Notes: a model not told the origin generated them from the letters alone. A stretch of 64,000 nt of DNA from Ruminococcus hominis (GCF_014287355.1 NZ_JACOPE010000001.1:1178001-1242000); one strand, 5' to 3'. Shown: positions 15,940-25,369, counted from the stretch's first letter. Translations and numbers: made by a program.

Positions 15940-17367
15940 TTGAATTATGTATTGCTGTTTCCAGATGAAATGAGAGCAGAAAGTCTGGGGTGCTATGGAC
16001 ATCCGTTGGTAAAGACCCCGTACATTGACAGACTTGCACAGGAAGGAACATTATTTGAACAAAACTATACGACACATCCGGTTTGCGGTCCATCCCGATG
16101 TAACTTGGTCAGTGGCTGGTATCCGCATGTAAATGGAAAAAGAACGTATTATAATATTACAGAGCACGATCCTAATTTTATATCGCATTTAAATGAGGCT
16201 GGATTTGTGACGTGCCACGCAGGAAAAGATGATATGTTTGATAAACAATCCATGCAACATGTCTTCAAAAAATTACTCCCATTTAAAAGGAGAGATGTTA
16301 CAAAATCATATCGTGCAATTGAAAACGCACCATATTCTATGTTATATCCACCAATTCCAAATATAGATCAGAAAGAAATCGGGGATGAGCAACATACAGA
16401 AGACGCAATTGAATTTATAAAAGAACAAGCTCAGAAAAAGCAACCCTTCTTTTTGATGTTATCATGGATGAATCCTCATCCTCCATATACGGCTCCGGAA
16501 AAATACTATAACATGTATAATGCCAAACAGATTCCATTTCCGAGAAAATTGGAATGGGTGAAAAAGAACAAACCTGAATTATATAAGGTTTTAAAGAAGT
16601 ATCGAAATACGGAAGAAGAGACAGAATTATTTTTTAGAAAAATCAATGCTGTTTATCTTGGAATGATATCTTATGTGGACGAATTGACAGGTAGAGTTGT
16701 ACAGACGTTGAAAGAAGCCGGAATTTATGAGGAGACAACAATTATTTTGTGCTCTGACCATGGAGACTTCGCGGGAGATGCAGGAGAAGTTGAAAAGTGG
16801 CCCTCAGATATGACGGATATGATAACGAGAGTTCCGCTTATTATAAGAAGACCGGGATGTAAGGGTGGACAGCGAATTAAGACACTTACACAGTCTTTTG
16901 ATATTTTCCCGACGATTTTGGATTATGAGAATATAGAGTTGCATTATCAACAATTTGGGGTTTCACTTCGTCCACAATTAGAGGGAGAGAATGGGGATGA
17001 GTCACGTGCGGTTTATTGTGAAGGGGGGTATGATATAAATGAACCACATTGCTTTGAACCGACATGCTTTAAAGGAACACCATTGGATTTTCCACAAATT
17101 CCAGGAACAGATTATTATCCGAAATGTCTGCAGCAACAGGAGAGACCAGAAACAGTATGCCGTGTTGTGATGCAAAGATATAAAGAATGGAAACTGATTG
17201 TGAGGACAAATAGAGAAAATGAATTATATAATATGCAAATAGATCCATGGGAAGAAGAAAATTTGTATGGACAAGAGGAATATAAAGACATTTCTATTAA
17301 ATTAGAAAGAAAAATGTTAAATTGGTTGATTCATACTTCGGACGTGGTGCCAATAGAAGGTAGATGA
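15940..17367 (+). CDS. Sulfatase 1 (formylglycine type), TTG start
   Basis: A 475-residue alkaline-phosphatase-superfamily sulfatase that hydrolyses sulfate esters. The modification site is the standard C-x-P-S-R (C49-G-P-S-R53) followed by CNLVSG, fitting the local anaerobic maturase. Metal-site motifs LFPDEMRAESLGCYG and SDHGDFAGDAG are present. The start is TTG at 15940, nine bases after AGGAG; its N-terminus then aligns residue for residue with sulfatase 2. No signal peptide is visible, so a cytoplasmic enzyme acting on imported sulfated molecules is likely. The substrate (sulfated sugar, polyphenol or mucin fragment) is not evident. It is separated from sulfatase 2 by 17 bases. Confidence 0.92.
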   Translation: MNYVLLFPDEMRAESLGCYGHPLVKTPYIDRLAQEGTLFEQNYTTHPVCGPSRCNLVSGWYPHVNGKRTYYNITEHDPNFISHLNEAGFVTCHAGKDDMFDKQSMQHVFKKLLPFKRRDVTKSYRAIENAPYSMLYPPIPNIDQKEIGDEQHTEDAIEFIKEQAQKKQPFFLMLSWMNPHPPYTAPEKYYNMYNAKQIPFPRKLEWVKKNKPELYKVLKKYRNTEEETELFFRKINAVYLGMISYVDELTGRVVQTLKEAGIYEETTIILCSDHGDFAGDAGEVEKWPSDMTDMITRVPLIIRRPGCKGGQRIKTLTQSFDIFPTILDYENIELHYQQFGVSLRPQLEGENGDESRAVYCEGGYDINEPHCFEPTCFKGTPLDFPQIPGTDYYPKCLQQQERPETVCRVVMQRYKEWKLIVRTNRENELYNMQIDPWEEENLYGQEEYKDISIKLERKMLNWLIHTSDVVPIEGR

Positions 17368-17384
17368 TTACAGGAGGGCGAAAG

Positions 17385-18818
17385 ATGAATGTATTATTCT
17401 TTTTTACAGATGAAATGAGAGCGGATGTGTTGAGATGCTATGGAAATCAGGTGTCAAAAACACCAAATTATGACTGGATTGCAAAAGAGGGAACTTGTTT
17501 TGAGAATACTTATGTTGCAAATCCAGTATGTGTTGGTTCAAGATGTTCTCTGTTGACAGGATGGTATCCGCATGTAAATGGTCATCGGAGTTTGTTACAC
17601 TTTATAGACGAACATCATCCTAATTTCATGAAAGATTTTAAAGATGCAGGATATAACGTACAGTTTTATGGGAAAAACCATTGTTTGAACGATGAGGCTT
17701 CAAGGCAGTCTTTTACGAAGAGTCTGGGATTGAAACTGGCATGGCGGAAAGACAATGAGGTTGTGAAAACTGAAAAATTACCGATGTTTTCTGGACGTTA
17801 CCACATGTTATTGGAGCCAATGGAAGACGAAGAATTAGAAGAAATGACAGATACGAAAATGGTAAATGCCGGAGTCGATTTTCTGAATCACTATCAAAAA
17901 GGAGAGAATCCATTTTTCCTGTTTGTATCATTAAATAATCCACATGCGCCATATACGATTCCGAAAAAATATTATGACATGTACAATCCGGATGATTTGC
18001 CAGAATTGCGAAGAAAAGATTTGGAAAATAAGCCTGCTTTTATGCGAATTATTCGAGAATATAGTCATTTCGAAAAGGTGGATGATGATATATTTCGTAA
18101 GTGTGCAGCAGTGTATCTGGGTATGGTAAAGTATTGTGACGATATGTTGGGTAGATTAATTGAAGCATTGAAACAGAATCGTTTATTGGAAGACACGATT
18201 ATCGTAACCTCCTCTGATCATGGAGACTGGGCAGGAGATTATGGGCTGGTTGAAAAATGGCCAAATGCGTTTGATGATGATCTGACAAAAGTTCCGTTAT
18301 TGATAAGGGTTCCAAATTCGTTAAAAGAACACAAGGTAAAACAACTGGTGTCAGAGCTGGACATTTTCCCGACTTTATTAGATTATGCAGGCATAAAAGC
18401 AAAGCACGATCATTTTGGCAAATCGCTTAGAAATTTGATTGATGGGGAGAAAGAAACCGAAGATGCAGTTGTCTATTGTGAAGGGGGATATGATGTTCGG
18501 GAACAACAGTGTTTTGAAGGAACGGAGCGGGACTATAATTTTTTAATGCGACCAGAGTGTATTTATTATCCGAAAATGTTGATTCAACAGGAAAGACAGG
18601 AATGTGTGTGTCGAGGTACGATGATGCGGAAAAAGAACTGGAAGCTGATTGTGAGAACAAATGGAGAAAATGAATTATATAATTTGGAGGTGGATGCAAA
18701 AGAGGAAAAGAATTTATATTATAATCCAAATTATAAAAATATTGTCTGTGAGATGAAAAATCAAATGTTGGACTGGTATTTACAGACATCAGATGTTGTT
18801 CCAGGATTGCAGGAATGA
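17385..18818 (+). CDS. Sulfatase 2 with CxGSR modification motif
   Basis: A 477-residue sulfatase closely related to sulfatase 1 across its whole length (TDEMRADVLRCYG, GWYPHVNG, SSDHGDWAGDYG, CEGGYD, and the C-terminal KLIVRTN-ENELYN tail shared by both). The modification site reads C49-V-G51-S-R53 where the family has Pro or Ala at the third position; the neighbouring residues CSLLTG are normal. The start at 17385 has AGGAGGG upstream; 17364 does not. It is transcribed with sulfatase 1 and followed, after 93 bases, by the CHR transporter genes. Whether the Gly variant is still converted to formylglycine is the main open point. Confidence 0.9.
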   Translation: MNVLFFFTDEMRADVLRCYGNQVSKTPNYDWIAKEGTCFENTYVANPVCVGSRCSLLTGWYPHVNGHRSLLHFIDEHHPNFMKDFKDAGYNVQFYGKNHCLNDEASRQSFTKSLGLKLAWRKDNEVVKTEKLPMFSGRYHMLLEPMEDEELEEMTDTKMVNAGVDFLNHYQKGENPFFLFVSLNNPHAPYTIPKKYYDMYNPDDLPELRRKDLENKPAFMRIIREYSHFEKVDDDIFRKCAAVYLGMVKYCDDMLGRLIEALKQNRLLEDTIIVTSSDHGDWAGDYGLVEKWPNAFDDDLTKVPLLIRVPNSLKEHKVKQLVSELDIFPTLLDYAGIKAKHDHFGKSLRNLIDGEKETEDAVVYCEGGYDVREQQCFEGTERDYNFLMRPECIYYPKMLIQQERQECVCRGTMMRKKNWKLIVRTNGENELYNLEVDAKEEKNLYYNPNYKNIVCEMKNQMLDWYLQTSDVVPGLQE

Positions 18819-18911
18819 TATATTTATAGAAAGATATGTCAGTAAGAGGAGAAGATTTCCTCCATAAGAATAGAAATATAAAAAGAAACACAAAAAGATA
18901 GGACGAGATCG

Positions 18912-19475
18912 ATGAAAAGTAAAAAAGAAATTTTACTGAAATTATTTATATCTACACTTTATTTAAGTACATTTACTTTCGGAGGAGGATATGTCATCGT
19001 AACATTGATGAAGAAAAAATTCGTAGATGAATATCACTGGATTGATGAAAAAGAGATGCTGGATCTGATTGCAATCGCACAATCTTCGCCGGGCGCGATT
19101 GCCGTGAACGGAGCAATTGTTGTAGGATATAAGCTTGCGGGGATCTTGGGAGCAATGACTGCGATTATTGCGACGATACTACCTCCGCTTGTTATTATTT
19201 CTGTCATTTCTGTGTTTTACAATCAGTTCCACAATAATGTGATTGTAAGCCAGATATTAACTGGTATGCAGGCGGCGGTAGGCGCAATCATTGCGGATGT
19301 AGTATATGGAATGGCAAGCGGTGTAGTAAAAGAAAAGAAGGCAGCACAGAATCTGATTATGATTGTAGCATTTATGGCAACCTGCTTTTTTGGAGTACCG
19401 GTTTATGCAGTGATTTTAATCTGCATTGGAATTGGATGTGTGCAAACATGGATAGGACGGAGGAAATGGGCATGA
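18912..19475 (+). CDS. CHR-family (chromate/sulfate) transporter, half 1
   Basis: A 187-residue single-domain CHR protein with about five or six transmembrane helices. Family motifs FGGGYVIVTL near residue 20 and SSPGAIAVNGAIVVGY near 62-77 are intact. Short CHR proteins work as pairs, and the partner gene starts four bases before this one ends (ATGA overlap). Family members move chromate and are thought to handle sulfate as the natural analogue. Directly behind two sulfatase genes, export of released sulfate is a more attractive role than chromate resistance; this is inference. Confidence 0.9.
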   Translation: MKSKKEILLKLFISTLYLSTFTFGGGYVIVTLMKKKFVDEYHWIDEKEMLDLIAIAQSSPGAIAVNGAIVVGYKLAGILGAMTAIIATILPPLVIISVISVFYNQFHNNVIVSQILTGMQAAVGAIIADVVYGMASGVVKEKKAAQNLIMIVAFMATCFFGVPVYAVILICIGIGCVQTWIGRRKWA

Positions 19476-20032
19476 TTTACTTACAATTATTCTTTAGCTT
19501 TTTGCAAGTTGGCCTTTTTAGCTTTGGCGGAGGGTATGCAGCGATGCCATTGATACAGGAACAGATTGTTACAAAGCATGCGTGGTTGAGTATGGTTGAA
19601 TTCACAGATTTAATTTCCATTTCGCAGATGACACCGGGACCGATTGCGGTGAATTCTGCAACTTTTGTTGGAAATAAGATTGCAGGTGTTGGAGGCGCTT
19701 TGATTGCTACAACAGGCTGTATTCTTCCATCTTGCATTATTGTGACGAGTATTGCCTATGTTTATCTGAAAAATCGAGAGAATCAGGTAGTTCAAGAAGT
19801 GCTTCAGTCGTTGCATCCGGTGGTAATTGCCATGATTGCATCTGCGGGTATTAGCATTTTGATTACCGCATTCTGGGGAGATGGTGGGAAAATTTCTGTT
19901 TCAAATATAGACTGGAGCATGGTTGTAATTTTTGTTATTTCCTTGTTCTTATTGAGAAAAACTTGTATAAGTCCAATCTTAGTGATGATTTTGGCAGGTG
20001 GAATGAAACTTTTTACTTCCATGCTTCTGTGA
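19472..20032 (+). CDS. CHR-family (chromate/sulfate) transporter, half 2
   Basis: A 186-residue partner of the preceding CHR protein, with FGGGYAAMPLIQEQIV, MTPGPIAVNSATFVGNKIAG and about six hydrophobic helices. The start at 19472 overlaps the upstream stop as ATGA and has GGAGG nine bases before; in-frame ATGs at 19436, 19448 and 19466 are badly spaced from any ribosome site. The two halves together make the usual two-domain transporter with opposite topology. It ends the sulfatase-side operon and a terminator follows at 20032. Confidence 0.9.
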   Translation: MIYLQLFFSFLQVGLFSFGGGYAAMPLIQEQIVTKHAWLSMVEFTDLISISQMTPGPIAVNSATFVGNKIAGVGGALIATTGCILPSCIIVTSIAYVYLKNRENQVVQEVLQSLHPVVIAMIASAGISILITAFWGDGGKISVSNIDWSMVVIFVISLFLLRKTCISPILVMILAGGMKLFTSMLL

Positions 20033-20068
20033 AAGGTCAAAATTGAATATAAAAAGATGACCTTTTAA
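20032..20068 (+). terminator. Rho-independent terminator after CHR genes
   Basis: AAAGGTCA (20032-20039) pairs with TGACCTTT (20058-20065) across an A-rich loop, followed by TTTT-like bases. It is a moderate terminator overlapping the stop codon. Confidence 0.6.
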
Positions 20069-20238
20069 GTTTCGACAAAAAATAAAGAAAGATAAGCAGG
20101 TCATTTTGAGTCCAGAAAAGAAGGCATATGTGATGAGGTATGGATATACATCAATCGGTATAATGAGAATGTAATATCAATCAGGTCGAAATGAATCGTA
20201 ACAGATTGGAAAATCGAGGAAAAAGAAAGGAAATAACT

Positions 20239-21216
20239 ATGAAAGTATTAGGATTATCATTTGGTAAAAAGAATGCAAACACAGACATTCTTGTAAAAGA
20301 AGCTCTTTATGGAGCAAAAGAAGCATTTCCAGATGCTGAGATTAATTTTATCAATACACAGAGACTGAATATCGGTCGTTGTATCGGATGTGGAGCCTGT
20401 TCAACAGCTTTAGAAAAAGGAAAAGATAACAACTGTATCATCAAAGATGATTTCCAGATGGTAGAAGAGGCTGTTCGTGAAGCAGATGCAATCATCCTTG
20501 GAGCACCTGTATATGTATTGCAGCCAGTAGGACAGTTCAAAGATTTTGTAGACCGTTTCTCATGCCGTCACGATGTATCAGCTATTAACTGGGTACTGGA
20601 TAAGAGAAGAGCTGGAGAAGCTCCTGGTAACGCAGACGATTATCCAATCGAGAGATTAAGACGTCGTACAGTTTCTTACATTTCAGTAGGTGGAGCAAGC
20701 ACAGAAAACTGGGTATCTATGGGAACAGCAACTCTGCATTTATTCGGATTCCCTGCAATGATGAAAGTTGTTGCTAACTACAATGCAAACAGCATGGGAA
20801 CAATCGGAAATCCATACCTGAATGACGAAATGATCGGACATATGCACGAGATTGGAAAACGTACAGCAGCTGCTGTAGAGATGGATGATAAAGATGTTGA
20901 ATTCTACGGACCAAAAGGAATGGGAACATGTCCTGTATGTCACCAGAACCTGTTGACAGTAAACGGAACAACAACAGTAGAGTGTCCAATCTGTGGTATC
21001 GAAGGAAAGATTTCTATCGATGGAGATAAATTAAATGTTGAGTTCTCTGAAGCACAGCAGGCAAGAGCAAGAGGAACATTTGCCGGATTAAGAGAGCATA
21101 CAACAGAAATCCAGGGATTCGGAGCAATCTGTGGACCTAAGATTATGGCAAACAAAGAGCTGCTTGAGAAGAAGATGGAGCGTGTTAAAAAGTTTGATGA
21201 AATGATTAACGCATAA
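20239..21216 (+). CDS. Iron-sulfur-type flavoprotein with C-terminal zinc ribbon, paralog 2
   Basis: A 325-residue paralog of the protein at 8118. It shows the FMN loop LSFGKKNANTD, a cysteine cluster C48-x2-C51-x2-C54-x11-C66 (an Isf-like 4Fe-4S spacing), GAPVYVLQPVGQFKDFVDRF, SVGGASTENWVS and the C-terminal CPVCHQN...CPICGIEG knuckle. The start at 20239 follows AAAGGA; the upstream in-frame ATG at 20191 lacks a site. It is transcribed on its own after the CHR terminator and before palindrome 3. It is likely to pass electrons from NAD(P)H or ferredoxin to an organic acceptor; the real substrate is unknown. Confidence 0.82.
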   Translation: MKVLGLSFGKKNANTDILVKEALYGAKEAFPDAEINFINTQRLNIGRCIGCGACSTALEKGKDNNCIIKDDFQMVEEAVREADAIILGAPVYVLQPVGQFKDFVDRFSCRHDVSAINWVLDKRRAGEAPGNADDYPIERLRRRTVSYISVGGASTENWVSMGTATLHLFGFPAMMKVVANYNANSMGTIGNPYLNDEMIGHMHEIGKRTAAAVEMDDKDVEFYGPKGMGTCPVCHQNLLTVNGTTTVECPICGIEGKISIDGDKLNVEFSEAQQARARGTFAGLREHTTEIQGFGAICGPKIMANKELLEKKMERVKKFDEMINA

Positions 21217-21312
21217 GACTTTATGAAATGTTATAAATTGTAATACATAGTGGTATGGATTCCCCCGCAGGGTGTTGTGATATGCAGTATTCTGTGGGGG
21301 TTACTGTTTATA

Positions 21313-21413
21313 GGGACCATTTGGGGACGGGGATTAGTGGCTCTTTTGGCATGCCAAAAGAGCCACTAATCCCCGTCCCCAAATGGTCCCACTAATCCCC
21401 GTCCCTAAATGGC
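21313..21413. repeat. 78-bp perfect palindrome plus partial copy, GGGACGG palindrome 3
   Basis: Bases 21313-21390 are a perfect palindrome (38-base arms about a central AT) containing TTTGGGGACGGGGATTAGTGG. Bases 21391-21413 repeat most of the right arm again (ACTAATCCCCGTCCCTAAATGG) with one changed base, as left by partial duplication or slippage. It lies between flavoprotein 2 and the AraC-GH39 gene. The remainder of this gap (to 21520) is AT-rich leader with no gene. Confidence 0.8.
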
Positions 21414-21520
21414 TTGAAGCTGAAATTGTTTTGGTGAATGCTTGACGAAAATATTATCACCTATTAAAATTAAAAATAGTGACTAAAAAGCAGAAACCAC
21501 AAAAGAGAGGTAGTACTTGA

Positions 21521-23923
21521 ATGGATAATATGCGAACAATTATGGACTTCGAATTTGATACTAGCGAAGTACAGAATACACATTTTCATCAGAATCTGGA
21601 GATTGTATATGTTCTGGAAGGCAGTGTGGAAGTACAGATTGAACCAGAAACTTATAATTTGAAAAAAGGTGATTTTTTACTTATTAATGCGAACAAGCGT
21701 CATTCTTGGAGGGCGACAGAAGAAAAAATCCTTCTTGCATCATTTCAGATTAATTTTACTATGTTGGCAGAATATATGGGAACAAATCAGTTATTATTCT
21801 GGTGTAATACAACGGTTGATAAAAATGAGTCTTATGAACAGTTGAAACGAGTGCTGGATCAGATGCTGAATCGTTCTTATGATAAAGAAAAAGAAGGGGC
21901 GATTTATCTCAATAGCATTTATTATGAAGCTATTTATTTGTTAGTAGCTTACTTTATGATAAAAGCGGACGATGTAAGAATGAAAGAGAATTTTACCCCG
22001 GATAATTCGCGAATATTTGAGATACAGAATTACGTGCAGGCAAATTATCAAAAACAACTGAGTCTGAACGATCTGGCACAGAAATTGTATTTATCGAATG
22101 CATATTTATCCAAATATATTAAGAAACATTTTGGACTTAGTTTTTTGGAATATGTCAATAATATTCGTCTGTTCCATGCAGTAGATGAGCTTGTCTATAG
22201 CGAAAAAAAGATTACAAGAATTGCACTGGACAATGGATTTCCTACAACAGCAGCATTCAATAAGGCTTTTAAAGAAATCTATAATATGACTCCGTCGGCA
22301 TATCGTTCGACTGTTCATAAAGAAGAAAATCTGAATGAGAATAAAGAGGCAAAACAAGAACTGGATAAAAGGGTGAAAGAATATCTGACAGGCAAAGAGC
22401 CGGTGGCGGATAATACAGCGACAAGAAATATGAATCTGTATGTCGTAGATGCAAAGAATACTACAGAGTGGGAAAAGCCATGGGATAAAATCATCAATAT
22501 GGGAAATATTGATTCGCTGCTCAATTATGATGTGCAGAGTCAGTTGCTTATTATGCAGAAAGAAATCGGATTTTCCTATGTCCGGATTTACAATATATTT
22601 ATGCAGGATATGTATTATGAAAATATTTCCGGAGATAACAAATATAATTTCAGCAGAATAGACCGCGGGCTGGATTTCTTGGTAGAGCATAATTTGAAAC
22701 CATATATAGAACTCTCATTTAAACCAACAGATGTAAATTATACAATCAATTCGTCTGTCGGAGACCGATATAATGAAATCATATTTCATGACAGAGAAAG
22801 TTATGTAGAGGTGATGCAGGCGTTTTCATCACATATTGCAAACCGATATGGGGTAAATGAAATCGAGAGCTGGTATTTTGAACTTTGGAAAGATGACCGT
22901 CTCAATATGCTGGATGCGAAAGGGTGGTATTTTGACTGTTTTGAGATTGGGTATCATGCATTAAAGAAGATATCGCCAAAAATTAAGGTAGGAGGAGCTG
23001 GATTTGCACTTGGATACGATAGATATCAATACAGTATTTTGATTCAAAATTGGAAAACAAGAAGTGTCAGACCAGATTTTATCAGTGTGTACTCGTATTC
23101 TTATTTATTGTTGCAGCAGGACGGGGTTTATTTTGGAAAGCGTTCGCTTGATAACAGCTTTGTGAAAAATCAACTGGAATTATTCAAAGATGTTTTGAAA
23201 GCAGAAGATTTTATGCCGGATGAACTACATATTACAGAATGGAATTTTACAATATCAAATCGAAATTGCATCAATGATAGTTGTGCACAGGGAGCATACA
23301 TTGTGAAAACGTGTATCGAATCGATTGGCGAAGCAGATATGATGGGGTACTGGCATGGTTCGGATTTGCACACAGAATATTATGATTCCGATGCTGTTCT
23401 GTATGGGGATAATGGTCTTCTGACAAGAGATGGAATCAAAAAGCCATCCTTTTATGCATTTCATTTTCTGAAATTTTTAAAAAAGGGCTTACTCGGTAAA
23501 ACAGAAAATGCGTTGTTGACAACAGATGGACGAGGTGTATATACTATTGCGTGCCATAACTGTAAAAAATTCAATTATCGATATACAATGAAGGATGAGA
23601 AAGATATTCGGGTAGATGATATTGACAGTTTATATGAGGATACAGATTCGATTCATTTAAAATTTCAGATTAATAATGTAGAAAATGGAAACTATGTTAT
23701 GCGCGTTTTTTATGTGAATGAAGATAATGGAAGTATCCAAAATATATGGAAGGACATGGATTATATCGGCAATCTTTCCAAAGGAGAGGTTGAGTATATG
23801 AAACGAAGTGCAAACCCGAAGGTAGATATGAGAAGGATTACAGTGGAGGACAACGTTCTGCGTATTGAGACAAAATTAAAAGCACATGAGATTAAAGTGC
23901 TGGACATTCACTATCAATATTAG
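21521..23923 (+). CDS. AraC regulator fused to a GH39-like (degenerate xylosidase) domain, 1
   Basis: An 800-residue three-part protein. Residues 1-100 are a cupin-like sensor (KKGDFLLINANKRHSW); 165-265 an AraC-type double helix-turn-helix (LNDLAQKLYLSNAYLSKYIKK); 300-800 a GH39 beta-xylosidase-like barrel plus beta-sandwich. In GH39 enzymes the acid/base Glu lies in an F-E-V-W-N-E-P motif; here it reads FELWKDD, with D458 in place of the Glu and the preceding Asn also lost. The nucleophile motif HITEWN is kept (E573). It is therefore probably a sugar-binding sensor rather than an enzyme. A MATE exporter follows 58 bases downstream, and a GPH symporter and CGD operon lie beyond. Confidence 0.88.
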   Translation: MDNMRTIMDFEFDTSEVQNTHFHQNLEIVYVLEGSVEVQIEPETYNLKKGDFLLINANKRHSWRATEEKILLASFQINFTMLAEYMGTNQLLFWCNTTVDKNESYEQLKRVLDQMLNRSYDKEKEGAIYLNSIYYEAIYLLVAYFMIKADDVRMKENFTPDNSRIFEIQNYVQANYQKQLSLNDLAQKLYLSNAYLSKYIKKHFGLSFLEYVNNIRLFHAVDELVYSEKKITRIALDNGFPTTAAFNKAFKEIYNMTPSAYRSTVHKEENLNENKEAKQELDKRVKEYLTGKEPVADNTATRNMNLYVVDAKNTTEWEKPWDKIINMGNIDSLLNYDVQSQLLIMQKEIGFSYVRIYNIFMQDMYYENISGDNKYNFSRIDRGLDFLVEHNLKPYIELSFKPTDVNYTINSSVGDRYNEIIFHDRESYVEVMQAFSSHIANRYGVNEIESWYFELWKDDRLNMLDAKGWYFDCFEIGYHALKKISPKIKVGGAGFALGYDRYQYSILIQNWKTRSVRPDFISVYSYSYLLLQQDGVYFGKRSLDNSFVKNQLELFKDVLKAEDFMPDELHITEWNFTISNRNCINDSCAQGAYIVKTCIESIGEADMMGYWHGSDLHTEYYDSDAVLYGDNGLLTRDGIKKPSFYAFHFLKFLKKGLLGKTENALLTTDGRGVYTIACHNCKKFNYRYTMKDEKDIRVDDIDSLYEDTDSIHLKFQINNVENGNYVMRVFYVNEDNGSIQNIWKDMDYIGNLSKGEVEYMKRSANPKVDMRRITVEDNVLRIETKLKAHEIKVLDIHYQY

Positions 23924-23981
23924 AAACATATAATTTTGGAGCACTGAAATAAAAGGGAAAATGGAATGAGAGGAACGAAAA

Positions 23982-25361
23982 GTGAATAAGTTAAAACGAT
24001 TATTCGCACCGGTGGATATGACGGTCGGAAGACCATGGGAAGATATTCTAATCTTTACGATACCGATGCTGATAGGAAACATTGCACAGCAGCTTTATAA
24101 CACTGTTGACAGCATCGTGGTTGGAAGATTTGTAGGAGATAACGCACTGGCTGCCGTTGGAAGTGCAGGTCCGATTTTAAATCTGCTGATTGTATTGTTT
24201 GTCGGAATTTCGGTAGGAGCAAGCATTATGGTATCCCAATATCTTGGAGCCAGAAACAGAGAGGCGTTATCGGGAACAATCGGAACTTGTATTGTATTAA
24301 CGGCAATTGCATCATTGATCATTATGGTAGTTGCTACGTTGGTAGCAAGACCACTCCTGGAATTGCTGAATACACCGGAGACAATTTTAGACTGGTGTAC
24401 ATCTTATTTGAGAATTCTCTTTCTAGGTGCAGCAGGGCTTGCGTTTTATAATATTTTAAGTGGTGTACTTCGGGGATTGGGAGACTCGATGTCAGCCCTT
24501 TTATATCTGCTGGTAGCAAGTGGGTTAAATATTGTGTTAGATTTACTCTTTGTAGTAAAATTTGGCATGGGAGTAAACGGGGTTGCACTTGCAACTGCAA
24601 TCGCACAGGGAATTTCAGCAATTTTGTGTGTGAGAAGACTTTCAAAATTAACTGAGCTCTTTGATCTGAAGTGGAAATATATCAGGTTAAATAAACATCA
24701 TGCAGGAAATATCATTCGACTGGGCGTTCCGTCAGGAGTGACACAGGCGATGATCTCAATGGCGATGTTGATCGTACAGTCATTGACGAACAGTTTTGGA
24801 GAGCAGTTTATTGCAGCAAATGTAATTACGATGCGTGTGGATGGATTTGCGATGCTTCCGAATATGTCATTTGGTAATGCAATGACGACTTATGCAGGAC
24901 AAAATGTCGGAGCAAACCAGTATGAACGTGTTGCTAAGGGAGCAAAACAGGGACTCTTTATGGGAGTCGGAACATCGGCGGTCATCACAGGGTTGATCTT
25001 AATCTTTGGTAAGCCGTTGATGGGAATCTTTACAAGTACATCAGAATTGGTAGATTTAAGTTATCATCTAATGCAGATTCTTGCGGTAGGATATCTGGTT
25101 ATGTCAGTTACACAGGTGCTGTCTGGAATTATGAGAGGCGCCGGCGATACGATGACACCGATGTGGATTTCGATTGTACAGACAATTGTAATTCGTGTTC
25201 CACTGGCATATCTCCTTGTATATGCGTCCAGAAGTGCAGCATTCCCACAGGGAAAACGTGAATATATTTATCTGTCACTTGTTATTTCGTGGGTGATCGG
25301 AGCGTTAATTACTACTTTCTTCTATAAAAGAGGAAAATGGAAAACAAAAGCAATTAAATAA
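23982..25361 (+). CDS. MATE-family efflux transporter, GTG start
   Basis: A 459-residue, 12-helix MATE exporter of the DinF/NorM type that extrudes drugs or metabolites against a Na+ or H+ gradient. N-terminal PMLIGNIAQQLYNTVDSIVVGRFVG and the repeat in the second half (SFGEQFIAANVITMRVDGFAMLP) are typical. The start is GTG at 23982 with AGAGG upstream; no ATG in this position fits better. It lies 58 bases behind the AraC-GH39 gene and is followed by a strong terminator. It may export freed aglycones or other phenolics; that is inference. Confidence 0.92.
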   Translation: MNKLKRLFAPVDMTVGRPWEDILIFTIPMLIGNIAQQLYNTVDSIVVGRFVGDNALAAVGSAGPILNLLIVLFVGISVGASIMVSQYLGARNREALSGTIGTCIVLTAIASLIIMVVATLVARPLLELLNTPETILDWCTSYLRILFLGAAGLAFYNILSGVLRGLGDSMSALLYLLVASGLNIVLDLLFVVKFGMGVNGVALATAIAQGISAILCVRRLSKLTELFDLKWKYIRLNKHHAGNIIRLGVPSGVTQAMISMAMLIVQSLTNSFGEQFIAANVITMRVDGFAMLPNMSFGNAMTTYAGQNVGANQYERVAKGAKQGLFMGVGTSAVITGLILIFGKPLMGIFTSTSELVDLSYHLMQILAVGYLVMSVTQVLSGIMRGAGDTMTPMWISIVQTIVIRVPLAYLLVYASRSAAFPQGKREYIYLSLVISWVIGALITTFFYKRGKWKTKAIK

Positions 25362-25369
25362 AAAAGGAA

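Noticed and set aside
18912..20032. A frameshifted single chromate transporter gene
   Set aside because: The two halves overlap as ATGA with a proper ribosome site for the second, and both are full CHR domains, so this is the known two-gene form rather than a broken gene.
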